Source: Stenopsyche tienmushanensis
Lineage: Eukaryota; Arthropoda; Insecta; Trichoptera; Stenopsychidae
NCBI GenBank assembly: GCA_008973525.1
Contig: WACJ01000289.1
Location: forward strand, 248,001-312,000
Length of the DNA: 64,000 nucleotides
Direction of reading: 5' to 3'
Below, piece after piece: positions 49,435-62,300 of the stretch; positions within the stretch are counted from its first letter, which is position 1; the number at the start of each line of letters is the position of its first letter. Under the pieces are notes generated by a model. It was not told the origin of the DNA and ran no database searches. It worked only from the letters and a program-made list of their open reading frames with translations. Position numbers and translations under genes: made by a program.

Positions 49435-50120
49435 ATTACCCAATCATAATGAATGAATCAGAAAGTAGCTTTCTTTTTAGTTTCACATTAAAAACAATAG
49501 ATAATATCTTAAGATTGAATCATATCTTAAATTAGAATATTTTTTTTAAAAAAATTATCCCATAATGGAAAGAGAGAATCGCAAAATGTTTTGCCCTCTT
49601 ATCACGAAACACATAAAGATCTATATGCTAAAACGAGTCAATAGCTTGATACAATTTTTAAAGCCTAATCCAAAAATATTCTTGAGTCCTCTGATGATGA
49701 AAACTCATATATTTTAATATGTATTTTATGGCACAAAAACATTAATGACAAAAATTATGATCTTGCTTTTTCACAGTCACTTATTGCTAAAAATGATAGC
49801 TGTACTATTTTTCCAACTATCATAAATACAGTTTTTTGTTCATATTCAAATACTTAAGCTCACAAAAACAACAATAGGTTGAAACTTTTCAAATAAATAT
49901 AATTTGTGTCTTTTAAGAACCTGCATATTTTAGGATCTTAAACAGATTTTCAGTAAGATTTTGCTTCAGCTTCGTTTAAATTGAATCTTTTAAAGAAATT
50001 ACATATGCATCTAGTTGAATACTTACGTTTTTGATACTACCTTAATATAAAATATAAATTAACAATTGACTAAAAATAATCTCGCTGTTATTAGTAGATT
50101 TTAACTATGCAGTGAAATTG

Positions 50121-50146
50121 GTAACACTTGGTCTGGCGTATTTTTT
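50121..50146 (+). repeat. Short dispersed repeat, copy 2
   Basis: TTGGTAACACTTGGTCTGGC followed by GTATTT, the same core as at 30408-30435. Probably a transposon end of unknown class. Confidence 0.4.
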
Positions 50147-50262
50147 TATATTTTTAAATAATATTATCATGAATTTATTTCTTACTTAATGTGTACCCAT
50201 GTAAAATACGGCATTGTTACACATTTATTTTCAGGAAGAAGAAAGTCGATTTAATTTTAATT

Positions 50263-50700
50263 CATCATCATAGTGCAGCCACAAACAGTCCGCTGCAGAA
50301 CTGTGGGCCTCATCAATATCCATTCACAGGAAGGGGTTACATCCATCACATCTGTATCATACATTCACCTCTTCATTCTCTCGATATTGAAGTTAGCATT
50401 ACTATCGAGTTTCATTTCGAACGCTCAACCAGCGGGTCTCCTGAATGAACGTATTGACGAACGCTTTCTCGATCGTCTCCATAGGGAATGTAGGAGGTTT
50501 GTGAAGACTGAGTAGCTTTCTTCTGAAGACAGTGGAAAACTTCTCTAGGCGACCTTTTTGATTCTACTGAAAAGGGCTTTCTGGAGTGCAAAGAGTCCAG
50601 TCCATCCTTTTCTCGCTAGGGCGTTGCCGGGCTAAGGTGAAGACATACGTGAAGCTTAAGTACATCTCGGATTCGCTCCTACACCAACTGAGAATTTTAG
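50263..50700 (-). mobile_element. Non-LTR retrotransposon 3' end, copy 2
   Basis: The minus-strand counterpart of 47561-47872. It shows the same 3' block with GCAGCGGACTGTTTGTGGCTGC and an ATGATGATG tail (at the left edge on the plus strand). It keeps more 5' sequence (to about 50700), including short broken frames, but no recognisable reverse transcriptase motif. Orientation is the same as the ADAMTS gene. Confidence 0.6.
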
Positions 50701-50896
50701 TTAATGATTTAAAAAAACTTTTCTATTATAGTAAACAATTATATCAAGCAATCAGCAGCTTCTTCTTTAGTATCACGATACGAGGAACCAGTTCCCATAT
50801 ACTCCTGAAAGCTCATTCCAGTGGAATAATCATCCGTTTTTACAATTCTTCCTGTTGCGCCGGCTCCATTTTACAACCGAATATTATGACCATCAA

Positions 50897-51130
50897 TTAT
50901 TTTAACATCTGATCAAATGAACAACATTTTTCGCATGCAAGCAACACTATTAAGCGGTCAAAATCGAATTGATTACAGACACACGCTCGAACATCCAACG
51001 GAGAATCGATTAAAAGCGAATAAAAAAATAATTTATCTATGTTCGAATGTAATAACTTCCTGAATTCATTGACTGCCGCCGATACAAAAACGAACCAAAA
51101 AAAAAGCACCACCAGCCGGCAGATTTTCAT
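50897..51130 (-). CDS. Open frame with signal-peptide-like start, unassigned
   Basis: A 77-codon frame beginning MKICRLVVLFFWFVFVSAAV: a charged start, a hydrophobic run of about 12 residues and a small-residue SAA cleavage region, as in a signal peptide. The bases before ATG (GTAAA) fit a favourable start context. The rest (LLHSNI..., VRACVCN, CEKCC) has six Cys after the leader but no recognisable domain. It lies between two ADAMTS exons on the same strand. It could be an alternative first exon of that gene, since the 672-bp exon itself has no leader, but no good phase-0 donor (GTAAG/GTGAG) follows the leader. It could also be a small secreted-protein gene or chance. Low confidence. Confidence 0.2.
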   Translation of the reverse strand: MKICRLVVLFFWFVFVSAAVNEFRKLLHSNIDKLFFYSLLIDSPLDVRACVCNQFDFDRLIVLLACEKCCSFDQMLK

Positions 51131-51134
51131 TTTA

Positions 51135-52210
51135 CAACATCGTAAGAATTAATACGCTCTGTAATTCGATATCGATACAATTAATATGAGCGAGTCGTTT
51201 TTATCACACGTTATTTTTAATGGTCGATAACTCATGTATTTATGGCCGTATTCGCTTCAGAACATGATATTTATAGATGGAAATATTATTTTTCAGCTTA
51301 TGAGGAAACGCTTCCGCAATTTTAATAATATTTAATGAAAATTGATGGTTTTTATAACACTTTCACATACGTTTAAGTGTTTAATTGAAGAATCGTTTCG
51401 GGTATTTATCAACTGGCGTATTTATATTTGGGAAGTATCATTATTATAAATTTGACATTCTCCAAATCCACAATACACGCTCGGCTAATTCCGTGATACT
51501 TCCATGATGATTAATTCCGTTGGCCACTTAAGTCAGTTCGAATCTTCGTCTAGATTAAATTTGCTTATTCGTTTTAAATAAGGCTATTATATAAAGCTGA
51601 CACTGATGACGATTTTAAGGTGAAGGGCTCACAATGACATTTAAATGAATAAAAATATATTATGAAATATTCTAAATCAGGGAAAGTAACAATCTCTTTG
51701 TTTGAGAATAGACATTGAGGAAAATACTATCATGGGCTCCTTTCATTTTTTCAACGTTTTAAGATAGTGATAAGACCTTTATAAGATCTAAGTTTAGGTT
51801 TATTATTATAATTTTAAATAACAATTTTTTTAAACACAAGTATGTTCGAAATGTACCAATTTTATAGCCTGGATACTAATAATTCTTCCAAATTTTTATT
51901 ATTGAAGAAAGCCACTTACGATTTCAGAAACAACAATTTTAAAGGAATAATTAAACAGTTCTTATATAGCAGTTTTAATAAGTTCTGTAAGAGTCTTACT
52001 TGTAAGATTACATCGATGTATCATGCAATGGATGCCCTTTGTTTGGAAAACAAGTTTTTTTCATTTTGTCTGAAAACCAGACATTGACCTGTTGCTACAT
52101 CTGTGTAAGTCTCTTTCATGTTTTTACATTACACTCAACGTATAATTTTCTTCTTTATAATATGCTCATATTAAATTGATATATTTCACAAAGTTAAGCG
52201 ATAGATTACA
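51135..52210. other. Intron DNA, no gene recognised
   Basis: AT-rich. An 81-codon plus-strand frame (51842-52087) is not recognisable. Confidence 0.5.
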
Positions 52211-52212
52211 TG

Positions 52213-52450
52213 TATCAGGTCAGTCCAAAAGTTTGTGCGCATTTTTGGAAAAAATTTCAATAGTGTAAATAAAACACAATTTAATTCTGTTCCTGTTAAT
52301 TTTGGTAATGATGTTCTTAAAAAATGTTGTGGAGTCAGAACCACAATTAACAGTGGATCAGATCGCAAAAAGAATGGATTTATCTCAAGGAACAGAAGAG
52401 AAACTGTTGTGATTCCCTTGAGGGTTGCAACCCATAAATTGGAAATCTAC
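52213..52450 (+). mobile_element. Mariner-like fragment
   Basis: CAGGTCAGTCCAAAAGTTTG followed by TGCGCATTTTTGG resembles a mariner terminal repeat. About 120 bp downstream, LTVDQIAKRMDLSQGT resembles the transposase helix-turn-helix, followed by stops. No right end was found. Tentative. Confidence 0.4.
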
Positions 52451-53932
52451 GCTCTATAATTGTAGTTTGGGTTTAATTTATATATTTTTTAAATGAAGAT
52501 TGGATACAATTTAGTGCATGATGAAATGCTTCGTGATCTTAAAATCAACCGTAAAATGAAACCAAGGTCGGTTATGGAGCGGAAATCCGCTAATTGTATT
52601 ATGATTATTTCCTGGATGACCCGACAGGTTCTTCATCAAAGAAAGATCACGACTCCATCTTGATTGATTCCTGTTACTCTGACACAAAAGAAAATTTATG
52701 TCTATCATTCAATTGACACCATTGCTGCGATTATCCACGTCGCATCACATTATGCTTGAAGCATCGCCAGAGCTTTTGGGTGTCAAAATTCCATCCTTTC
52801 ATATTGCAAATGGATGCTATAAAAGCCTCTCTGACAATTATTATTATTATATCTATGGCGGTGAAATAAAATGTTATTGGGTCAGTGAATATGCAATATG
52901 TGAGCATCCATGGGCGATTATGCCATCGCAAAGCGCACATCTTGGGGCGTGTGAATTCGAAAGTACAAAGTGCAACTTACGAAATGTGATCTTTTGATGG
53001 ACTGCAGAGACTCCTTCGACAAACTATCTCGTTTGCATCATATATGCTGGACACCTTGACGCATATTCGCCTGGCTGTCGATTAATCATGAGGCACACGC
53101 CTCGATTAAAACATTTGAAGCTGACCATAGCAATAAAACGAGTGGAGAAAAACTTGTGGTCAACGGATGGTATGGATGACACGATGACCTCTAATGCTAT
53201 TTCAACATAACAGGTGGCGGTTGTTGAATCGACACCAGCGGCAAAATACCAAAAGGTAACTGGCACGGATACGAAGACACGAGGATTGAAAGTTATCCTT
53301 TTTAAATCTAATATTACTTTTGCTGATTGGCGATGACATTTGTGGTCAGGTTGCAAATGACGAAGGTCGCTGTCTGAGACATAAAATCATTTGTCCGCGT
53401 TTTGATGACACTTGAAAGTGCTTGAGATTTAATACTCATCCTTCTAAGCCCAATTAACATAATTGAAATAGCAATCCGCTATTCTTATTACAGAGTCGAT
53501 ATTATGCAATAAGCAATCAACATCAGAACAAAGAAGACTGCAACAAAATTTAGAGGAAGTCGATTGTTTTTACATGATTTCCCATCCTGCCATTTTTGCA
53601 GACATTCTGCAAATTCGAATGCAAATCGAGATAGCCGAATACAAATTAAGAAGACCGAATACAAATTGGAAATGTAAAGGATCATTTTGCAATATGCAAT
53701 ACGCAATTGATTTTCTTATGCAGATTATACTAAGCGTTGAATTAATGAATTGGCAATAATTATTAAGCGTTATTTATATATTTTTATGAAAAAGTCAAGG
53801 GCTTGCACTGGTGATGATTAGCACAATAACAAGCGAAAGAAGAAACATAGTGTTGAATATGATAAATTGATGTTTGACAGTTTTCCTCATTTATTGAATC
53901 AAATCGCCTATTGGTATGAAAATTTTACTTAC
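52451..53932. other. Intron DNA, no gene recognised
   Basis: Moderately GC-richer around 52540-53360. Frames of 99 codons plus (52698-52997) and 110 codons minus (53356-53024) show no family features and no exon borders. Confidence 0.4.
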
Positions 53933-54604
53933 GTCTTCAGCTTCGATGAATTCTACGCCATGGGGTTGTGTATCGTTTCCGACCACTGTGAACAGTTTCA
54001 ATCCGTCTTTCTTGAAGAGTCCTTCAGTCTTTTTTAACTTTAAAACAACTGGCTTACCGAACGCTTCAAATCTAATTTTATGAAAGCCATCCTCTAGTTT
54101 ATCGTCTACGGAGAGCGTGTCCTCCATTTTTCTATTTAATTTATCACTTGCACTAGCTTGATTTATTGATTTCCTAGGGCCTAACGTAACCGTTTCACTA
54201 TTGAACTTTCTTAATTTACTTGTATCACTTTTGAACTCCTCACTGTGGGAATTTGAATACGAGTCTTCTTCCGGGAAGAGTTCATCACTTTTGTCATCGT
54301 TTGATGAAACGTCCTTGTTTTGAACAAAATAATTGTTTTCGGCTACAGGTGGATGATTGAGCTTCCAGCTCAAGTCTGAAAACTTATGGGCGTTTTTAAA
54401 GTCAATTTCAGCCTTTGAAAGCTTATCGTGGGCAGATTTTTTAGACGATCCTGCTGCCACAGAATTGCTTGATATCTGTGAGGCGAGGACGTGTCTTTTA
54501 GAGATGTGATGTGTAAGCTGGACCAGCTGATATTCAGGAACTTGAGAATGATGTCCAACATGGAAAACATGTCTAAGCTCATCAGCTGACATGTGTTTAT
54601 GCAT
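53933..54604 (-). CDS. ADAMTS-like metalloprotease, first propeptide exon seen
   Basis: Exon of 672 bp (224 codons, phase 0 both sides), acceptor cattttcag and donor |gtaagta. It starts MHKHMSADELRHVFHVGHH, then VPEYQLVQLTHHISKRH. A long Ser/Lys/Asp-rich region with little structure follows. The exon ends with a compact domain-like stretch: FHKIRFEAFGKPVVLKLKKT, FKKDGLKLFTVVGN, HGVEFIEAED. That last part fits the M12B propeptide fold, where an FxAFG...L.L.. pattern is typical. No signal peptide is encoded, and an acceptor directly precedes the first Met, so at least one upstream exon with a leader is expected. No Cys occurs in this exon or, in the inferred frame, in the other propeptide exons, so a cysteine-switch mechanism is not supported. 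Confidence 0.85.
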
Positions 54605-57360
54605 CTGAAAATGAAATAAAAATACATATTAGATTAAATATCGTTTTTTTTTAATTTTAAATCAGATTAACTACGCATTTTATGTTGTGTAATAATGTAA
54701 ATTTTACATAATTTATTCCAAAGTATGTCACATGTGAAATATCCCATAATTTATGTAATTATCCTAATTATGGACTTAAATGCTTTACAAGAATCTATAA
54801 TCACTTCTAAACAGTCCTTGATTCTTTTCAACTGAATTTCAATGATACATTGTAAAGAGTGTTATTTAAATGTCTTAATATAATCGCTTCAATCAATCAA
54901 ATTGATTATCGTCTAAGAAACCATCTATAAAATACGTTGTTGAGAACTTATCCCTATACACTACTGCAAATAAAAATCATTCTTTATAGGGATTGAATAT
55001 ATTAAGCATAAATTATTGTGCTATCATTTACAAATTTCGGTTGTGATGCTTAAAAGCAGATAAATCATCATTTGAACATCCAAATTCATTTGGAGAGATA
55101 TAACAGTTAGCCGATCAAAGATATCATCAAACGTAGTAAAGAACAGTGATGAATGAATATCCTAATGACCAAGTGTGCCAAAATTTCCATCTTCCGCCAA
55201 ATCGTCATTCCAATAAGACTTTTAACAGAATATATATAGCCAAGGTAAAAACAAGAAAAACCTGTGTATAACAACGAAGTGTATGAATAATTCGTCATAT
55301 TTTTTTCAAAGCCCATGGCGATTTTGAGCCCAGTATAATATTTCATTGTTATTTCCTTCCGCAATTTTTTTATGTCAAAAATATATCATCATATTTGCGG
55401 ATAATCAAATATAAGTCGGTACAATGGACGCAATTCTTAGTGTTTTTATATAATCATTCGATGTTCTCGCACCGGCGTATGTCAATCACCCTTCAAGGCT
55501 GTCAACTGCGTCTAAGTGTCAAAAAAAGACTTTTAATTATACTAAATGCTTTAAAAGTATGCGGGGATTCCCAAACTCTCTGTCATAAAATATTTTAGTT
55601 GTTGATCAATAAGAAAAAAATATCATTTAAATTAAGATGCTATATCTGTACACGGATATAGGCGATCTTCATATAAACCATTTTCAAGATTTTTAAATAT
55701 TATTTTAAAATGCTGTTATAATTTTAATCATTCATTATCGTGCTTTTTTTATAAATCATCGATCAGAAATATCAATATATTTGATTTTTAAAATTTTTGA
55801 TACGGTGGATTTATTTTATCACAATCTGGAACTGAACCTTTGAATTCCAAATGTCGAAGAACCAACTCACTAAACAAAAACATAATATTTATGAGTCTTA
55901 TAGTTATTAGTATTTGACACATGCTTTAGATATGACGAAGAAAGTATTATAGGGATCAGATGCCATGAATCTTCTGTTAAGGGCCTCAAATTATATTGCT
56001 ACATATATAGTCTGAAATTATATTAGAATTATTATCTTAAAGTTTGAAAATCACTAACAGATGAAAATATAAGTGGAATGGGTGATGAGAAAAAAGTCAC
56101 GCGGTACAAAGTCTATTGAACGATTCTTTGAGTGTTAATATAGACAACTCGCATGTTTGGGCTCTTATACTCCATTTAAATCTTGACTATTCCCAATCAG
56201 GATTTACACTTTTTTTCCAACTCTAAATCAAACATCAAATTCTTACATCAAACATAAAAATATATCCGGTTGGTGCGCGAAACGAACCATCAATATTTGC
56301 CCGGGCGACGAACGCTTTTTTCTTTGGCGTGTCGTCAAATTTAGCACTTGCTCTACGGAAACATTCCGAAAATTGACGATCCTTTTATTATACGACCTTT
56401 TTTTATTATTTTTTATAATCGGCTACATACTAATTAGGCACGATTACTGGTCGGTTGCTCAAACCGGCTGTCGAATTTGTGTAGGGACCCCGCAATGTCT
56501 GTCTGTCTGTCTTCCGCGTAGACCTCGAGGCAGACCGTAATGACATTGTTTTTGTTTGCGACAAACGAGTTTCCTTAAACGAAGACAAGTTACTCAAGAG
56601 TGGCAAAGAATTGCTAAAGGTGTGTTAATTGTTGTTAACACAGGTGAATAATTAAGTCTTTCACATCGACAACGGTGACAGCAGATCTCCTCGCAATGCA
56701 TCCCTGGTTCTTGCATTTTCAGCAACCGAAGCTCTTTGCAATATTTCATAATGGCTTGATATTAAAAGTCGGTTTGCATAATTTGAAGAACATTCATATT
56801 TAAATATAATTATTATTTCGATATGTTAGATGAATTAAATGTTATATAAGGATATTACAACCTAAACGATTGCAAATCTTGAAGCGAGACGAAATTGCTT
56901 CAATTTGTTGTTTGTATTTAAATAAGCTGAATTTTTATTATTGTTAAAATTTGGAGCATGCAATCAAAAGAATAATGCACATCTAAAATATCTCAAGCAA
57001 GACTATTGTTGTATAGTAACTGGCAATCATTAACGCTATAGTTGTTCATCTTCTTCACTTGATTGCGGTAAGGTTAGATAGTGTATTTGCATCAAGATTT
57101 GTCCATAAGGATGCTTTGTTTGAAATAAGTACGACGTTAGTTAACAGTCGATTAAACGTATCGACAATTCAGATCAGCACAATAAAAAGGATTTTTTCAT
57201 AGAGTATGTGATGATGAATGAAACATGAATGCATCAGTACACTCTAGAGTTAAATCAGCAATCACCTGAGTGGACAGTAATCGGTGAAAGCCGTTTAAAA
57301 TTACCAAAAAACGCAAATATTAGTTAATAAGATTTTGACCTCCGTATTTTAGGATGCGTG
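54605..57360. other. Upstream ADAMTS intron DNA, no exon recognised
   Basis: The intron 5' of the 672-bp exon. AT-rich except 56270-56720, a GC-richer non-coding island with a (GTCT)n run. No leader exon could be identified. Confidence 0.45.
56495..56512. repeat. (GTCT)n microsatellite
   Basis: Four consecutive GTCT units (TGTCTGTCTGTCTGTCTT) within a GC-richer island. Confidence 0.85.
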
Positions 57361-57464
57361 GCGAATGACGAATATTATGTTTTTTTAAAAAAAAAAACAA
57401 CCCCAAATGACGAAAAGAAAAGTGTAAAGTGAAAAAAGTCCTACGAACTTATTGAGTGATGTTA
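57361..57464 (-). mobile_element. Short Tc1/mariner-type MITE fragment, copy 2
   Basis: It ends TCCTACGAACTTATTGAGTG followed by ATGTTA, the inverse of the end at 41976. The internal CCAAATGACGAA and AAAGTGAAAAAAG blocks match that copy. The left end is lost in a poly-A run. Confidence 0.4.
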
Positions 57465-59195
57465 CAGCAATATCTAATATTTGTATTTAATTTCAATTAC
57501 GAATGTGTCAATTGATCTTCTTATGATGTCATATTATTTATCAAACGTAGGCGATCTCCAAATGAGATCTTTCTTAGAGATGATGGATTTTAAGTGGTAG
57601 TTTCTCATTGTCATCCACATATGGTTTAGTTTATTTGAAATGGTATATTTAAGCAAAAAATAAGCTATAAGAAATAATTAATCTCGTAGGTCGAGTTTAT
57701 TTAGTGAGACGATTCAAATTTGTTGGTACAGTGAAAAATTTTCAGGATCCAAATTGAAATTTTGCAACAAATGTTCATAAACTAACCCACTGCATTAAAA
57801 TTGGGTTTTTTTCAATTACCACAAATTTAAATTTTGCAAGGAAAACTACAATTAGCAGATAAATCGTCAGATATGCATCGAGGGTCTTTAAACATCCTTT
57901 AGCCTTAAATTCGTCTTCATTAGCCTTACGAAGTCTCATAACGTAGCGGAAGCACTATTTGAGGTCAATTACGTTGTAGGGAGTTTCGCTGATTTTAAAA
58001 ATTTAATTGTGCATAAAATTTTTGTTAAAACGCGCTCTTTTCAACAGCAATTACCTAACGGCTGTTTCTCAAGTAGAACAACAAAGACGCTCAACTTTGA
58101 AGCAATGAATCACCTCAAAGACACGATTTTTGCTTGTCTCCGGCGTAATTTGTTGAACAACTTGATCGCTTTATTGAACGGCGCTTGCAACATTTTCCGG
58201 CCATTAGAATAATCGAAATTGAATTATTACGGGCGGAAAACTTCTATATTGGCTATGAAAATTATTGATATTTATTAGTTGTCTTTTGGTTTATGGGTAT
58301 TTTTTATATGGGTAATAATTCAGTCTCGAATTAGTTCGATGAACCATCATCGGTTTCGTGATCCATCAATTATAAATCGCTGCCCAAAACAGTAACTTTC
58401 CATTTCAGCCAACTGTTAAATCGAGACGAAGTATACTACTGGAGCGATTATGGCCATGCTTCAAAATTATTGCTATATTAGCGTTTTTTATGTAATCTGT
58501 TATGGCTTTGACCGACTGGTAATAAATTTGTAGCAGCGTGAATATAAAGAACAGTCGTACGTATTTTTACTGAATTCAAAATAGTTACAAATCTAACACA
58601 TCGTCCTATAATTAACGCGCTTGTGTGATTTTTTATGATGATTGCTATTTTTATATAATCATACGATTTTCGATGAAAATAATACTTTTAATTGGTATTG
58701 TTCTGCAATTTGATTTCATCGAATACATAAGAGCAAGTCAAAAAATATGGAGGAAGGTAAGAACGGAATAATGGAGAACTTCGAGCTTCTTATTGTATGG
58801 TATTTGTATAGAGATCTTTTTATGAGATACTTTATGTGGTAGCTAAGCATTTTTTTCCACATGTAATACTGAGATAAAATTACAAAAGGTAAAGGGTATA
58901 TCAACTGGATACTAAATTAAATCCCACAAATATACATTAATTTTGGGAAATAGCTAGGACAGATTGTTTTAAAACTGAAATTGGATGCTTGCAAAAAAGA
59001 AGGTTTGAATACTTTTCAATTGAGAATATTAACGATTTTTAAGAAGATATTTTTGAAGCATATTGTTACCAAATAAAAAAGCTCCAATGACAAAATGTGA
59101 GTTGTTACAGTAGTTTATATCCTAATCCTACTCATATTATTAATATAAAGATTCATGTTTAGATCTAGATTGCAGTTATGTATAGTTATTTTACT
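57465..59195. other. Upstream ADAMTS intron DNA, no exon recognised
   Basis: AT-rich; nothing supported. Confidence 0.5.
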
Positions 59196-59250
59196 TGGGG
59201 GTCAGGTTTTTGCTATAAGAAGGGGTCCAAAGCAAGTTTGGGAACCATTG
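59195..59250 (-). mobile_element. hAT-like transposon end
   Basis: On the minus strand CAATGGTTCCCAAACTTGCT, TTGGACCCC, then AAAAACCTGACCCCC. This is the common hAT end layout (CAGTGGTTCCCAAACT plus a GGACCCC block). The partner end was not found. Confidence 0.5.
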
Positions 59251-59344
59251 ATTAATGAAGTCAGAATAAATTTCTATCTAAAAAATAGATCAGAAATATC
59301 GAAACCTATTCAAAAGTATTTTTCATTTACTTTTGTTGTGTAAT

Positions 59345-62300
59345 TCTAAAATTTCATGTATAATAGATTCAATCTTTGAAGATCTATGTCTAGCTATGTA
59401 AACCATTTCGCTGCCTACAATCACGCGGTATTGTAAAAAAAGGTTTTAGCTGTAAAAAAATAATGATTGTAGATTGAATATAATAATTTTCATTAAACCA
59501 ATCACTAGCTATTTTCAGACTTAATATTATAACCAAATGTATAGATTTCTATAGATAAATGAACAAAAAATGTATTAAAAGGCATGAAAATCGTGCATAC
59601 ACTACCAAATAATGAGTTATATCACTTCCTCAAAAGAAAAATATTTCCAAAGAAGGCCATAAGAAATTATCGATATTGAATAAGGTATTCATAGATCAAT
59701 CATCAAATCAAATCTGCATTCATTTTAACACGTCATTTAGCACGCCAGAGGCCCTATCTATAATAATCATAATCATGCTGTGCTTGGATGGAAATCAAAT
59801 TATACTATTTCCTGATCGATGCATATTAAGAGATTAATGTCGTATAACAAATTATGATTATAAAAATATAGTATTATACTTAAAAGCTATAAAATCCGAT
59901 TATACAATCCTGCAAGTGCATAAAGTGCTATTCAAATCTCAACAAAGGAACCGACCACGAGATCTAACATTGCGCAACGATTGTGCCGCCACATTGTAAT
60001 CTCAAAAAGTGGATCATTCCACAAGTAGAGAGGAAAGTGTTAATCTTCTCAGTATATACTTATTTAAGCACGAAAGAAATTCATGCATAATCTTGAACAC
60101 GCATCATTACGCCACGGTTTGATCTCACGTATCGACTGCGAACAATACTTTACATAAAGCGTACGTAACGACATTAGAACATTTCTATCGAGGCTCGAAG
60201 AAAATATATTGATACATTTTTCAATTGAAGATTTATTATAAATATTTGAGTAAGTTATAATAATAGAGTGCGCGCATTGTGAAACGTTAGCGTGACGGTC
60301 TCAAAGGCAAGTGTTTTAATGAAATCGAAAGTGTAGCAAGTGAGACCGAACTCATTATTCATGTACAAGTTTCGTTTGAGTCTCGACGTCGAATTGCTCA
60401 CGATGAGACAACTTCGAATTGCATAAACATTTCTTTTCTATTTGTCTCCTGCAATCTTTGACTAAGACCGTAACAAAGCGATCAAAATTTACTTAAATGC
60501 ATACGGCGCGCTTATCTTATATAATTGCGTCCTAGAGACCCAAAAGCGCTTGATGGACATTTGGCCTTTTTATCTTTCGATTCGACATGGCATCGTTTTT
60601 ATGCCGCGCATTGTTCAATGATAAAATGGCATGTTAACCGAATCATTGATATGCATTTTGCCATGAAAATTAAATCGAACCGTTTGTTGTTTTTAAGTAT
60701 TACATTGGATTCGATGTGAGCAAACATTCATCGGTACTTGAATGAAACACGCCGTAGAAAAATATACATGTATGTAGTAGAAAAACGCAATCGATTTGAC
60801 ACTTAATAGCTGTCATTCATAAAGTCGATATTGCATCATGAATTGCACATAGAAATTAGAGCAAAGCTTGCCGCAAACTCACTGAGATTTTCGAGATAAA
60901 ATAATAACGTATGTATGTATCCTTCCTCATTTTCATCACACGTAGTGAACCATGATTCATATGAAACCAAATTGGTTTGTTTAAATGCAAAATAGGCGTT
61001 TAAATTATAGAGCAACGTGCAAAAATTTAATATAAGAAGTACCAAATCTCAATGCTCAAGCTATCATGGATCATTTATCCAGACAGCGTAGGATGTTGAT
61101 GCAACTCCCACTGGATCTTACTCTTATTTTATAAGAGTAAGATCGTATTAATTATTTTTAGTTGTTTGACCTAATAGACTTGAACAATATCATTTAAATT
61201 CAAGAAATATAATTTAAATTCAAACTATCCTCATATTTATATCATAAAAAGAGACATTAATTTTACAGAAAAGCTGGAGGACTAAATAAGCTAAAAGCTA
61301 TATTAAATGCATTAAAAACTTCAATCTCAGCGATTTAATTATTCATAAAATCTGGGGCGCAAGACATTATATAATTTCCTGAGGGACTTCCATCGAGTTA
61401 TATAAAGCTTTGTTGCTATAAAATGCGTTTTTAAGCGGCTATATTTGCACATTGACTACAAATAAAATGCAGGCATTTACAATACACATAATCATCCTGA
61501 GTATATTTATCTATAAATACTCAGCGTGCTAAGAGTTTCCGGATAGTATTATTTTATTATCCGGAAGTATTTGAGGAAGATCATTTCCTTCACACCTTTT
61601 CCACATAGGCAATATATGGCGTGTATAGCCTTTAATTGTTTTTCGTACTTATACTTTCGATCGTTCGTACAATAACGATACAGAGCGTGAAAATAAGTAT
61701 GTATAAAGCCATCGATTGCGTACCGGAACACACATAAAAATTCCTTACTTCCGGCAAAAAATTATGTGATTAAATGCTAAAAATCGTGATAATTACCATT
61801 GCGTTTTTTTTTTCTTCTTAATAACAATAAAGTATATTGTTTTATTTCATTCCGGTTTTTTAACCAAAGTTGAGAGGTCAATCCGTGTCTTTTTTGGCAT
61901 TCGAATTCTCGACGTATTAATCCTTGATGGAATGCGAATAAATATTTTTTAGCAAAAACAAACAAAATTATATTACCATTATAGAGCATCTGACTTATTT
62001 ATTAATTTGTTTTTTGAATATTTAATAAAAAATGCCAACATTCTCTTTTTTTAAGGATCAAATAGTCAGAGATGATGCATCGTATATTGCAATTAATAAT
62101 GTAAATACTCATTGATGACTTATTCGCATATCTACAACAACAGAAATAAATCACTGATCGTCTTCCTCAAAGCTTCATCTTTAAATACGCCTTATATTAT
62201 TTTCTCATGGCTACGAATGATTTATGGAAATATTAAGTATTATTTGCTAAGATGTGTCTTTTAACGTTGGTTACTCATATGATATGTAAATTATTTCCAT

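Noticed and set aside
50586..50912. 108-codon plus-strand frame
   Set aside because: It overlaps the retrotransposon end on the opposite strand, and its composition does not resemble a protein family.
53024..53356. 110-codon minus-strand frame on the ADAMTS strand, close to its first exon seen
   Set aside because: No splice borders in phase with the neighbouring exons, and the adjacent exons join perfectly without it.
60463..60480. AGACCGTAACAAAGCG resembling the CCGTAACAAGGG family end
   Set aside because: Only about ten bases match and nothing else of the family follows.
60836..61045. Hydrophobic minus-strand frame as the missing ADAMTS signal-peptide exon
   Set aside because: No phase-0 donor follows the hydrophobic stretch and there is no cleavage-like motif; the true leader exon may be outside the window.
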